Below are positions 28,959 to 36,324 of a DNA stretch of 64,000 nucleotides, piece after piece (the stretch's first letter is position 1; every line of letters starts with the position of its first letter). The notes beneath the pieces are model-generated. The model was not told where the DNA came from. It worked only from the letters and a program-made list of their open reading frames with translations, and ran no database searches. A program made the translations under genes and the position numbers. The stretch lies in contig JAFTWA010000039.1 in the NCBI GenBank assembly GCA_017465565.1, positions 98,454 to 162,453 on the forward strand. The letters run 5' to 3'. The DNA is from Tyzzerella sp. Its GTDB lineage: Bacteria > Bacillota > Clostridia > Lachnospirales > Lachnospiraceae.

Positions 28959-28980
28959 TTGTCCTAAAATTGTCTTATAA
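28959..28980 (+). repeat. Left tandem 11-bp repeat (integrase arm-type or att candidate)
   Basis: TTGTCCTAAAA is followed directly by TTGTCTTATAA, with a weaker TTGTCATATTT copy 21 bp before (938-948). It lies 22 bp beyond the integrase stop codon. The block TTTTGTCCTAAAATTGTC recurs at 48125 with one mismatch. Confidence 0.6.
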
Positions 28981-29001
28981 TTCAACTGGATTTCATGGTT
29001 T

Positions 29002-30231
29002 TCAGCACAGTTGAAATGCATGAATTTCAGGCTCCTCTTGCTCAATCAATCCTATTTTTATCATTTCTTCCCTAGCATCATCCTCACCCAAGTGGGTATA
29101 CACATTCATGGTCACACTAATCTCTGCATGTCCCATCAGGTACTGAAGTGCCTTTGGATTCATCCCTGCCCTTGCCATCTTACTGCAGTAAGTATGTCTG
29201 CAAATATGTGGCGAAATAGTTGGTAACTGTAATCTATGCAGGCTATTATATTTTTGCACTGCACGTTTGAAATAATGTTGCCAATGTTGTGCAATCATAG
29301 GTTTCTTGTCCTTGTCCAGAAACAAGAAGCAGGAATGACCATCTATCATTGGTTCCTTTTTCACTTTCTCACGATTTGCAATCACTCTTTCAAATGCTTC
29401 TCGCACTTCCTCAGACATTGGAATTCGCCTCGTACCACAAGAAGTTTTGGTGGTTTCTATGACGTACTCCATATTCCTCGTCCTTTGCAACTGATGGTCT
29501 ACGTGAATGACACCACTTTCAAAATCAATGTCCCTCTTCGTTAATCCACAGAACTCACTGATGCGAAGTCCCGTGTTAAACAAGATAAACATGCCATCAT
29601 AGTAACGGCTGAAAGTCGGGTCTTCTTTCACGAACTCTAGAAACCTTTTTTCATCTGCCGGCGAAAGTGCTTCACGCTTTACGCTATCATTTATTACAAC
29701 TGTTGACAAATGAAACTGAAATGAATTTTTTGTAAGCATCTCATCGTCAACTGCCATTTGAAATGCAGGACGTAAAACTCCGCGGACAGTATGAATGGTA
29801 CTATAGCCTTTTCCTTCTCTTTGCAGTTTGATTAAAAATAGTTTTGCATCTGACAATTTTACTTTGTGAATCGGCAATTGTCCGAAGGGCTCCTTTGCAA
29901 GAATCCCTTGTACGGTTTTATATCCTGAACGTGTGCTATGTCGAACTCCGGTTTTTGTCATCAAATAACGGTCCACCAGTTCAACCACATTCATATTGTC
30001 GTGCCACACACCACGAGATAACTCTTTCTCAATATCTTTGATTTTATCTCTTAGACATTTATCTTTTTTCCTGCCTTGCGGTGCTCTGTCAGTTGGTATT
30101 AAACACCAACTGTACACAGTCCTTCTCTTGCCGATCATGTCTTTATACTTGTATGAGTATCTTCCCGATTCATCCTGATATTCTCCGGGATGAAGGATTC
30201 TACCCTTGTTATCACGTCTCTTTCCGCTCAT
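29002..30231 (-). CDS. int: Tyrosine recombinase, Tn916-type integrase
   Basis: About 409 aa. The N-terminal arm-binding domain (GRILHPGEYQDESGRYSYKY) is the AP2-like fold of Tn916 integrase. A SAM-like core-binding domain follows, then the catalytic domain with Arg in FNTGLRISEFCGL, HICRHTYCSKM, the GHAEISVTMNVYTHL block and its Tyr nucleophile. The ATG at 30231 is preceded by GGAG; a longer frame to 30318 reads through a palindrome. It catalyses excision and insertion together with Xis. It lies at the element's left end with its stop 22 bp from the repeats. Confidence 0.93.
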   Translation of the reverse strand: MSGKRRDNKGRILHPGEYQDESGRYSYKYKDMIGKRRTVYSWCLIPTDRAPQGRKKDKCLRDKIKDIEKELSRGVWHDNMNVVELVDRYLMTKTGVRHSTRSGYKTVQGILAKEPFGQLPIHKVKLSDAKLFLIKLQREGKGYSTIHTVRGVLRPAFQMAVDDEMLTKNSFQFHLSTVVINDSVKREALSPADEKRFLEFVKEDPTFSRYYDGMFILFNTGLRISEFCGLTKRDIDFESGVIHVDHQLQRTRNMEYVIETTKTSCGTRRIPMSEEVREAFERVIANREKVKKEPMIDGHSCFLFLDKDKKPMIAQHWQHYFKRAVQKYNSLHRLQLPTISPHICRHTYCSKMARAGMNPKALQYLMGHAEISVTMNVYTHLGEDDAREEMIKIGLIEQEEPEIHAFQLC

Positions 30232-30252
30232 TCTTGCTCCTTTCCAAGAAAC

Positions 30253-30280
30253 GTGGTATAGCGTACGTTTACTATACCAC
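30253..30280. promoter_or_regulatory. Perfect 9-bp palindrome between xis and int
   Basis: GTGGTATAG and CTATACCAC are separated by 10 bp containing CGTACG, about 20 bp upstream of the integrase start. The symmetry suggests an operator or a hairpin controlling int expression. Confidence 0.6.
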
Positions 30281-30411
30281 AGTTTCCCAATATTTTGTAT
30301 TACTTTTTCACTCTGCATAACTTGGCGTTACGGCATGCATTGCATCGGCATATATCTGCCCTCAAATCGCCTCTAATTCGTCCACCTACAGGAACTGTCA
30401 CTGGCAGTTCC

Positions 30412-30612
30412 TTACGGATGCATGGCAACAAATCGCTCAAATAGCTCTCGCTTGATTTGTACCCGATTGCCGTTCCAAAGCAGATATTTGGCCCGTTTAT
30501 CGTCTTCAATTAGTTGCCGCAGTTTACCCTCACCAATGCGAAAGTAAACGGCTGCCTCCTCAATGCTTAACGTGTATTTTTCCCAAATGGGAACCTCTTT
30601 TAATTTACTCAT
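30412..30612 (-). CDS. xis: Excisionase (Tn916 Xis-like)
   Basis: A 66-aa winged-helix protein: [18 protein letters not shown] and [20 protein letters not shown] match the Tn916 Xis family, and the end [14 protein letters not shown] is typical. AAGGAG lies upstream. It directs the integrase towards excision. It lies about 180 bp upstream of int in the usual order. Confidence 0.9.
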   Translation of the reverse strand: MSKLKEVPIWEKYTLSIEEAAVYFRIGEGKLRQLIEDDKRAKYLLWNGNRVQIKRELFERFVAMHP

Positions 30613-31155
30613 CTATCTAAAAATCTCCTTGCCGTCATGTTTAATTTATAATCTTTCACTTAAATTTATATCAATCTATCAGAATTCGTCCTCGACACCC
30701 CTGACATACGGGAACATTTCTTTCGGTCATGCATTTAACCTCATAGGAATTTCACCTCTCTGTGATTCTCACTGAGCCGCCCTCATTGGTTGCGGCAAGT
30801 CTAACCTGCTCGACCTGTGACTAGACGGAAGTATCACAATTTCTTCTGCTTGTCATCGCCCTCAATACATGTGCCTTGTATTGTCGATTCTAAAAATCCG
30901 TAGCTTATCAGCGGCAAAGCCGACGGCAGAAGGAAAGTAAAAGAAATGCTGATTATTAAATTTTCAAGGTGCATGTGGAGTTTCAAAAAAATACCCTCTC
31001 ACTTTTACCCTTTAGAAAAAATAGGGGTGTTGATAACCTATTTTTGAAAGTTTTATAAATTTTTAATAATTTAGGATTATATGGTTGTATTAGGGTATTA
31101 AAAAACCTCCTCACTTTACATGCCGAAAAATGGGGAGGTTGCACAACACTATATA

Positions 31156-31242
31156 TTAAATTATTTTATGTTTTGATATATTTTTTTCTTTTTCTGCCTG
31201 TAATCTTTCTTTTTCTGCTTGTAATTTACTATATTGGGTAGT
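31156..31242 (-). pseudogene. Remnant of a coiled-coil mobilisation-module gene
   Basis: Between a TGA at 31243-31245 and a TAA at 31156-31158 the minus strand reads TQYSKLQAEKERLQAEKE and then KNISKHKII. The two heptad-like units come from a 21-bp tandem DNA repeat. It has no start codon. It resembles the N-terminal coiled coil of short proteins (DUF3847-like) encoded next to relaxase genes; that match is from memory and weak. Confidence 0.35.
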
Positions 31243-31261
31243 TCACTAGACAGGTCACTGT

Positions 31262-31355
31262 GGCAGGTACCACCTACCACCAAAAGGGCGAACTTACCCC
31301 TTGATGAAGTAATTGCTTTTTAACCCCCCTATTGTGACTCCTGGGTTTTTCCCGG
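31262..31355 (-). other. Candidate oriT (MOBQ-like nick region)
   Basis: The minus strand holds GTAAGTTCGCCCT (31285-31297), one base off the GTAAGTGCGCCCT-type nick sequence I recall for RSF1010/MOBQ plasmids. It is flanked by near-perfect inverted repeats at 31262-31278 (centred on GGTACC) and 31340-31355. No intact relaxase gene is present nearby. Confidence 0.45.
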
Positions 31356-31575
31356 AAATTCGGCGTTATTTGGTGTTCGTTCTGGTTTGTGACACCTACA
31401 CTGACTCCTAGGGGCTATTTCTGACCCCTAAAAATTTACGTTGTAAAATGTCCATAAATGCCGTAACGGCGGGCGTTGCACGACGATGTGATAAGAGCCG
31501 GGGGACACTCTGTGAACCCAGCTCTTTCTCCTGCTTGATTTTCGACCCTTAATTTTTTTTCAACACATGTATTAA

Positions 31576-31995
31576 TCAAACTCTTTTCAGATTTCCTAAC
31601 TTATTCTTTTGGCTAAACAAGATTAACAAATATTCCTTTTCGATTTCAGACTGATTTAACTTACACTGTAAACTTTCTATCTCCTCATCATAAGCATCAA
31701 TTAATGCATTATACTCTTCAAGATTATACTCTAAGTTTTTCTTTTCCATCAGAAATTCATCTGTCTGTTTTTGAAATTTCTCGGCATATAAGACAGAAGC
31801 ATCCTCAAAACCTTCTTTATATGCCCTTTCGACTTCTTTCTTCTCTTGATTTTTATCAAAAATATGTACTCCAATTGCGGATAATCCGGCACTAATTACT
31901 CCCACAGATATTTTGTCACTATGTCTACTAAAAATAGAATCCCCTTGCCTTAGCCACTCTTTTATTAATGGTTTTAATTTATCTATCTTTCTCAT
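31576..31995 (-). CDS. Unrecognised 139-aa protein: hydrophobic segment plus coiled coil
   Basis: I do not recognise this family. Residues 28-46 (KISVGVISAGLSAIGVHIF) form a small-residue-rich hydrophobic helix, followed by a long charged coiled coil (about 50-125; KNLEYNLEEYNALIDAYDEE). It could be a membrane-anchored or pore-like partner. It lies 27 nt downstream of the 445-aa gene in the same orientation and is probably co-transcribed. It is at the 3' end of the element cargo, beside the decayed region. Confidence 0.65.
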   Translation of the reverse strand: MRKIDKLKPLIKEWLRQGDSIFSRHSDKISVGVISAGLSAIGVHIFDKNQEKKEVERAYKEGFEDASVLYAEKFQKQTDEFLMEKKNLEYNLEEYNALIDAYDEEIESLQCKLNQSEIEKEYLLILFSQKNKLGNLKRV

Positions 31996-32022
31996 ATGAA
32001 AGTTACTCCTAAGCTTCTCTTT

Positions 32023-33360
32023 CTACTCGTTATTCATTATCAATTGCGAATATTTTTCTTTAATAAATTCCTGCTTAATATTAGCAATAAATTTATCACC
32101 TGTAAATATTGTTAACAGAGTTGCCCCTATTCCTCCAATATCTAATTTTGATACATTCTTTGACAAAGCTGCATGAAGAACATTACTCGAAGAAGTAATG
32201 ACATTTGCTATCTTAATTATTTTTCTGATCTTAACTTCTTTTATTTCTGTCGATTCAGCAGAATCAATAATTAGCATATAAATAATTTCAACTATTATAT
32301 TTATCATCATAGCCACCAACGCACTAATACTTATCTGCTTTAAGTCTGACTTCAGCAAGCGTTCAATTTCGATACTATTCCAACCCTTTTCTATTAATTC
32401 CTGAGATTTTTTTTGATCAATTACTGATAAGACAGGTATTGGAAGTCCTTCAACACAGTATTTATCCGATGTCAAATGAATGGATTGTCGAACAACTGCA
32501 GCCATAATTCTTTTGTAGTCTTCTTTAATACTTAAAATACAATTCTGCAATATATCCATCATATCTTTCGGATTTTTATAGTCAATAGCTTGATCCGAAA
32601 ACTGGAGTTCTCTATTTTCTATAAAAACATCCAATGCTTTGATTTTATGGCCTCTTACTACCTGATAACTAGAAAAATCAACAAATGTTATTGTACTTGT
32701 CATAATGTTTAATGTTCCAAATATCCACCCCAAAATTGGATCATGCCCTAACGTCGCAACATGGTGGTTTTTTCCATATATATTGTTATATGTACCATTG
32801 GAATTTTGCTTATTCAGTCCAGCTATATTAGGTATGCTTTTCTTGTCTAATCCATTCAATGCATCGTACGGAACAGGTTGAGTAAGTATTTCTATCCAGC
32901 TTCGGTATTCATTTTCACGTTTATAAAATGCTTCTTGTGAATCTAATGCTTTGTCCTTATGTTGCTCACGATACTTAGATAATGCTTTTGCTTCATATAA
33001 TGCACCAGAACTTTTGCCATCGTATAGACCACCTACATGCTGTTTTTCCTTAGCACCAAGTCTATCTTCTTTACTAATCTCAAGCGAAAGATTCTCCAAC
33101 TGTGTCATCTTCAATTTTGGTGATAATACCCATCTAATAGTTTGAAGCATTATCGTTAAAAACAGAAAATTCACATCAAATTTATCAAGTGCTGTTTCCT
33201 TCTCAAATTGTTTATCTAGATCGTTTAATATTTCTTGTGCATTTGAAGCAATTCCTGACACTCTACTTGATTCTCTAATTATCTTGTCCATCTTGTCAGA
33301 TGCGTTTTCTGTTGATTTATTTAATTTTTCTTTTCGTTTTTTTAATTCTTCTATGCTCAT
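32023..33360 (-). CDS. Unrecognised 445-aa protein, possible membrane association
   Basis: I cannot assign a family. The first 50 residues are a Lys/Glu-rich helix. A hydrophobic stretch FLFLTIMLQTIRWVL follows, then a central motif HHVATLGHDPILGWIFGTLNI (split here as HHVATLGHD and PILGWIFGTLNI) with conserved-looking His/Asp. Further hydrophobic helices are ISALVAMMINIIVEIIYMLI and IGGIGATLLTIFTGDKF. It pairs with the downstream 139-aa gene. Its place in a defence-bearing element makes a phage-defence or element-maintenance role plausible, but nothing in the sequence proves it. Confidence 0.65.
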   Translation of the reverse strand: MSIEELKKRKEKLNKSTENASDKMDKIIRESSRVSGIASNAQEILNDLDKQFEKETALDKFDVNFLFLTIMLQTIRWVLSPKLKMTQLENLSLEISKEDRLGAKEKQHVGGLYDGKSSGALYEAKALSKYREQHKDKALDSQEAFYKRENEYRSWIEILTQPVPYDALNGLDKKSIPNIAGLNKQNSNGTYNNIYGKNHHVATLGHDPILGWIFGTLNIMTSTITFVDFSSYQVVRGHKIKALDVFIENRELQFSDQAIDYKNPKDMMDILQNCILSIKEDYKRIMAAVVRQSIHLTSDKYCVEGLPIPVLSVIDQKKSQELIEKGWNSIEIERLLKSDLKQISISALVAMMINIIVEIIYMLIIDSAESTEIKEVKIRKIIKIANVITSSSNVLHAALSKNVSKLDIGGIGATLLTIFTGDKFIANIKQEFIKEKYSQLIMNNE

Positions 33361-33528
33361 TCTAATCTTAATTTATATTTGTCTTATATATTTTTTCGCA
33401 CTACATTTACTTCTGACATCTTATAGACCGCTCAATTGCTTTCATTCATATAATAATACCACAACAACAATTCATTGTAATGGCAAAAACTTATGTCCCA
33501 AATAACGATATGTATTTATTCTTCTTTC

Positions 33529-34665
33529 TTATTTCAAAATTTTAAGTAATGCTTGAACAATTTTATGAGCATCTTCTACGGAATTATCTTTTCCAAATGA
33601 AATTCTTATTGTGCCTCTTGCATAATTTTCATCTAATCCTATTGCTTGAAGTACATGTGAAATTTGTGTATTCACACTATCACATGCCGAGCCGGTCGAA
33701 ACACAAATCGCCATCAAATCAAGCCGATGCAAAATTGCTTCACCATCACCTCCACGAAATGACAAACTTATATTTCCTGGAACATGAGTTGTAGATCCAT
33801 TCCTTATATAATCAATCCCTGCTACATCAAGATTTGTAATTAATATTTTTTCTAATTTTTCAAGATGTTTTGTGTTTGTAACAATTTGCTCGCAATTCTT
33901 TTTGAGTGCAATAGACATACCAACAATTCCTGCTACATTTTCAGTCCCAGCTCTCAAACCAAATTCTTGTGCACCACCATCAGAATACGGAACAATATGG
34001 GTGCCTTCTTTTATATACAAAAAGCCTACCCCTTTGGGACCATTAAATTTATGCGCAGAGGCAGAAAGCATATCAACTCCCAACTCTTTAACATCAATTG
34101 GAATATGCCCCAAACATTGAACTGCATCAGTATGAAATAAAGCCCCATGACTATGTGCTAGTTCTGCCAATGCTCTTATGGGTTGAATAGTACCAATTTC
34201 ATTATTTGCGAGCATAACAGAAACCAACCTAGTCTCATCAGTTATTATATCACTAAGTATTTCTGGTGTGATAACACCATCGTTCTTGGGGCTTAAATAC
34301 TCAACCGGATATCTCAATCTTGCAAGCGATTTACATGCATTCAATACCGCATGATGTTCTATTGCTGATGTAATGATTGTTCGCATATATACATCCGAAA
34401 ACGCCGAACCTTTTATTGCCCAATTATCACTTTCCGTTCCACCAGAAGTAAAAAAGATTTCTTCCGGCTTCGCATTAATACATGAAGCAATAATCTTTCT
34501 AGCCTCTTTTATAGCTCGTCTAGCAGTTCTAGAAAATGAATACGGTTGTGAAGCATTACCATACTCTTCCAAAAAATATGGTTTCATCGCTTCAAATGCA
34601 TCTAAATCAAGTTTTGTTGTCGCCGCATTGTCGGCATAAACTATTTTTTTCATATCATTTCTCAT
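33529..34665 (-). CDS. dndA: Cysteine desulfurase (DndA/IscS/NifS-like) of the BREX operon
   Basis: A PLP enzyme of about 378 aa that takes sulfur from cysteine as a protein persulfide. It has YADNAATTK at the start, HTDAVQCLGH, the PLP-lysine motif SASAHKFNGPKG (about 205) and the active-site loop STGSACDS with the catalytic Cys. Its start ATG at 34665 overlaps the stop of the zinc-knuckle gene as ATGA, so it is translationally coupled to the BREX operon. In Dnd systems DndA supplies sulfur to DndC; here the acceptor should be BrxP. A housekeeping iscS role is unlikely because no iscU or thiI is adjacent. Confidence 0.85.
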   Translation of the reverse strand: MRNDMKKIVYADNAATTKLDLDAFEAMKPYFLEEYGNASQPYSFSRTARRAIKEARKIIASCINAKPEEIFFTSGGTESDNWAIKGSAFSDVYMRTIITSAIEHHAVLNACKSLARLRYPVEYLSPKNDGVITPEILSDIITDETRLVSVMLANNEIGTIQPIRALAELAHSHGALFHTDAVQCLGHIPIDVKELGVDMLSASAHKFNGPKGVGFLYIKEGTHIVPYSDGGAQEFGLRAGTENVAGIVGMSIALKKNCEQIVTNTKHLEKLEKILITNLDVAGIDYIRNGSTTHVPGNISLSFRGGDGEAILHRLDLMAICVSTGSACDSVNTQISHVLQAIGLDENYARGTIRISFGKDNSVEDAHKIVQALLKILK

Positions 34666-34868
34666 CTGAAAAGCGTACACCCTTCTTCTTTAAATTCCTC
34701 AATCTTTTCAAGAAGATCCTCCTCTGTACATCCAAGATACTCGGCAAAACAATTCAAACAATAAAAATCAGATATTTCGTTGCTTAATATCTTTTTATTA
34801 ATTCCAATTGTGTCCTTATCTAATTTTTCCTTTCCACATACAACACAATTAATTTCCATCTCTAACAT
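34662..34868 (-). CDS. Small zinc-knuckle protein in the BREX operon (unrecognised)
   Basis: A 68-aa protein with two CxxC pairs (Cys8/Cys11 in NCVVCGK and Cys37/Cys40 in FYCLNCFAEYL) and an acidic helical C-terminus (EEDLLEKIEEFKEEG). This is a likely zinc ribbon. It overlaps the end of brxL by 20 nt (11 nt if ATG 34859 is used) and the start of the desulfurase by 4 nt, so all three are co-translated. I do not know a described role. It could be an adaptor between the desulfurase and BrxP or a DNA-binding accessory. Confidence 0.8.
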   Translation of the reverse strand: MLEMEINCVVCGKEKLDKDTIGINKKILSNEISDFYCLNCFAEYLGCTEEDLLEKIEEFKEEGCTLFR

Positions 34869-36324
34869 CCTTTACTGCATATTGTGGTATGCTTTTCCCA
34901 CGATATTCCACATCTAATATTCCCAACTGTGTTTTTATTATTCCTCTCATTTTACACGCAGGTCTGAGGCAATAAAGATTAAACTCATGCATAGAAATTT
35001 CTTTTGCAGCGCGAACATTCGGAAAAAGAAGTTTTAGAAAAGCTGTACATATTCTTTTAACTGCCTCCGTATCACGAGTATCTGGATGGTCTGGTAATTC
35101 AATTAACTCATCAACAATTGCTCTATAACTCACATCCTCGCGCAATTGATGCATTATTGAACTAAAATATTCCGAATTAAGCGCCCATCCACATACTTTC
35201 AAATCATCGTTCATTCTTGGAATGTCCCATCCCTTAATAAAACCATGTATTCTATCAAGCAAAGCACTTTCCTGAAAGAGCTTAGGTAATTCAGTAAACA
35301 TATTTGTATACTCATCCATATTATCTTGATGTATGTTTCCCAAGAAAACTACCCCCGCATCTGACTTGCCATCATATCCACCAATATTAAATGTTCCATA
35401 CTCCATGTATCCTTGCATAATTGAACGCATTTCGTTAACGTCCCCAAACTGCACAAGTTTTACTTCATCAATTACAACAAAATCATTTCCTATAATAAAC
35501 CCTGGAGATCTGCGTGATGTGTCGTAAAACATTTTTGCCCGAGTCACTTTACCTCCGTCAGTCAACATACCGTATTTACTTACATGACCAAACACATAAG
35601 ACTTTCCTGTTCCCTTAGGCGCCAATTCAATTATATTTAATCTTTTTTCAACAAATGGTAGTAAACGAGAAAGCATTGTTAATTTTTGTTCTTTGCTCTT
35701 ATACCCTGACGCATTGTAATCAATCGCTCCTAGTAAAATATCTATCCATTCATCAATGGAAAATTCGTTTCGAACATCTTTGTAATACTCAATATCTATT
35801 GAATATGGGCAAAAATTTTTAAAAGCAGTAAGTTTAATTTTTCCTTTTTTACCTTTTTTCATTTTGTCATCTTCAAACTGCTGGTCAAACTCATTTGGAG
35901 CACGATATCCTAGTTCAATCATCCCCCATGTCTCATGTTCTGCAATTAACTCATCTTTCACTTTCTCCCAGACACCGTCTTCGATAATTGTATCTTTATT
36001 TGTCAAGCCAAAATCCGGAAGTGAAAATGTAATTTCACTAGTTTGAATATCAATATCAACTGTTATTTTCGCTAATATTTGAACTTTTTCACGTTCAAAT
36101 ATAATCTTATCCTTTATCGCTGTCCAATCTTCTTTACGAGGAATATATGCTTTCACAAACTCTGATATTTGCACTGCGTCAAAATTTCCATTATCATCTT
36201 GAAATTCAGCCAGTAACCAGTCTCTCATAAATGAAGGAAGGCTGAGTGTAGAAAAAAAATTATTCTTTTTTAAATCCTTATAAACAATCATTCCATTAAA
36301 ACAATCTCTTATTTTTTCATGCAT
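34849..36324 (-). CDS. brxL: BrxL, AAA+ protein of the BREX system (short form)
   Basis: 491 aa. The AAA+ core has a Walker A-like APKGTGKSY (about 233), Walker B FVVIDEV (about 283) and the family stretch SRRSPGFIIGNDFVVIDE and MRSIMQGYMEYGTFNIGG. BrxL of type 1 BREX forms DNA-bound AAA+ rings and carries an additional C-terminal Lon-like domain. This copy is about 180-200 residues shorter and ends without a recognisable Lon Ser-Lys domain. Its ATG overlaps the pglZ stop (TAATG). Confidence 0.87.
   Translation of the reverse strand: MHEKIRDCFNGMIVYKDLKKNNFFSTLSLPSFMRDWLLAEFQDDNGNFDAVQISEFVKAYIPRKEDWTAIKDKIIFEREKVQILAKITVDIDIQTSEITFSLPDFGLTNKDTIIEDGVWEKVKDELIAEHETWGMIELGYRAPNEFDQQFEDDKMKKGKKGKIKLTAFKNFCPYSIDIEYYKDVRNEFSIDEWIDILLGAIDYNASGYKSKEQKLTMLSRLLPFVEKRLNIIELAPKGTGKSYVFGHVSKYGMLTDGGKVTRAKMFYDTSRRSPGFIIGNDFVVIDEVKLVQFGDVNEMRSIMQGYMEYGTFNIGGYDGKSDAGVVFLGNIHQDNMDEYTNMFTELPKLFQESALLDRIHGFIKGWDIPRMNDDLKVCGWALNSEYFSSIMHQLREDVSYRAIVDELIELPDHPDTRDTEAVKRICTAFLKLLFPNVRAAKEISMHEFNLYCLRPACKMRGIIKTQLGILDVEYRGKSIPQYAVKDVRDGN

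Larger units (their letters stand above)
30613..31575. other. Gene-poor element region with structured and decayed sequence
   Basis: No intact gene longer than about 60 codons is convincing. It contains, from left to right: short minus-strand open stretches near 30760-30830 that read like a decayed C-terminus (LAATNEGGSVRITER), a CGGCAAAGCCG hairpin (about 30911), an AACCTCC/GGAGGTT inverted repeat (31105-31140), a coiled-coil coding remnant, an oriT-like block, a TAGGGG/CCCCTA hairpin near 31410 and a GAGC/GCTC GC-rich hairpin near 31495-31525. It is likely a degraded mobilisation and control region. Confidence 0.6.

Noticed and set aside
30300-30509. A 69-codon minus-strand frame overlapping xis
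   Set aside because: It overlaps xis out of frame, lacks a ribosome binding site and has no recognisable motif, while xis is a clear Tn916 Xis homologue.
33529-34665. Housekeeping IscS or a tRNA-thiolation desulfurase
   Set aside because: It is translationally coupled to BREX genes and no iscU, iscR, thiI or mnmA lies nearby.
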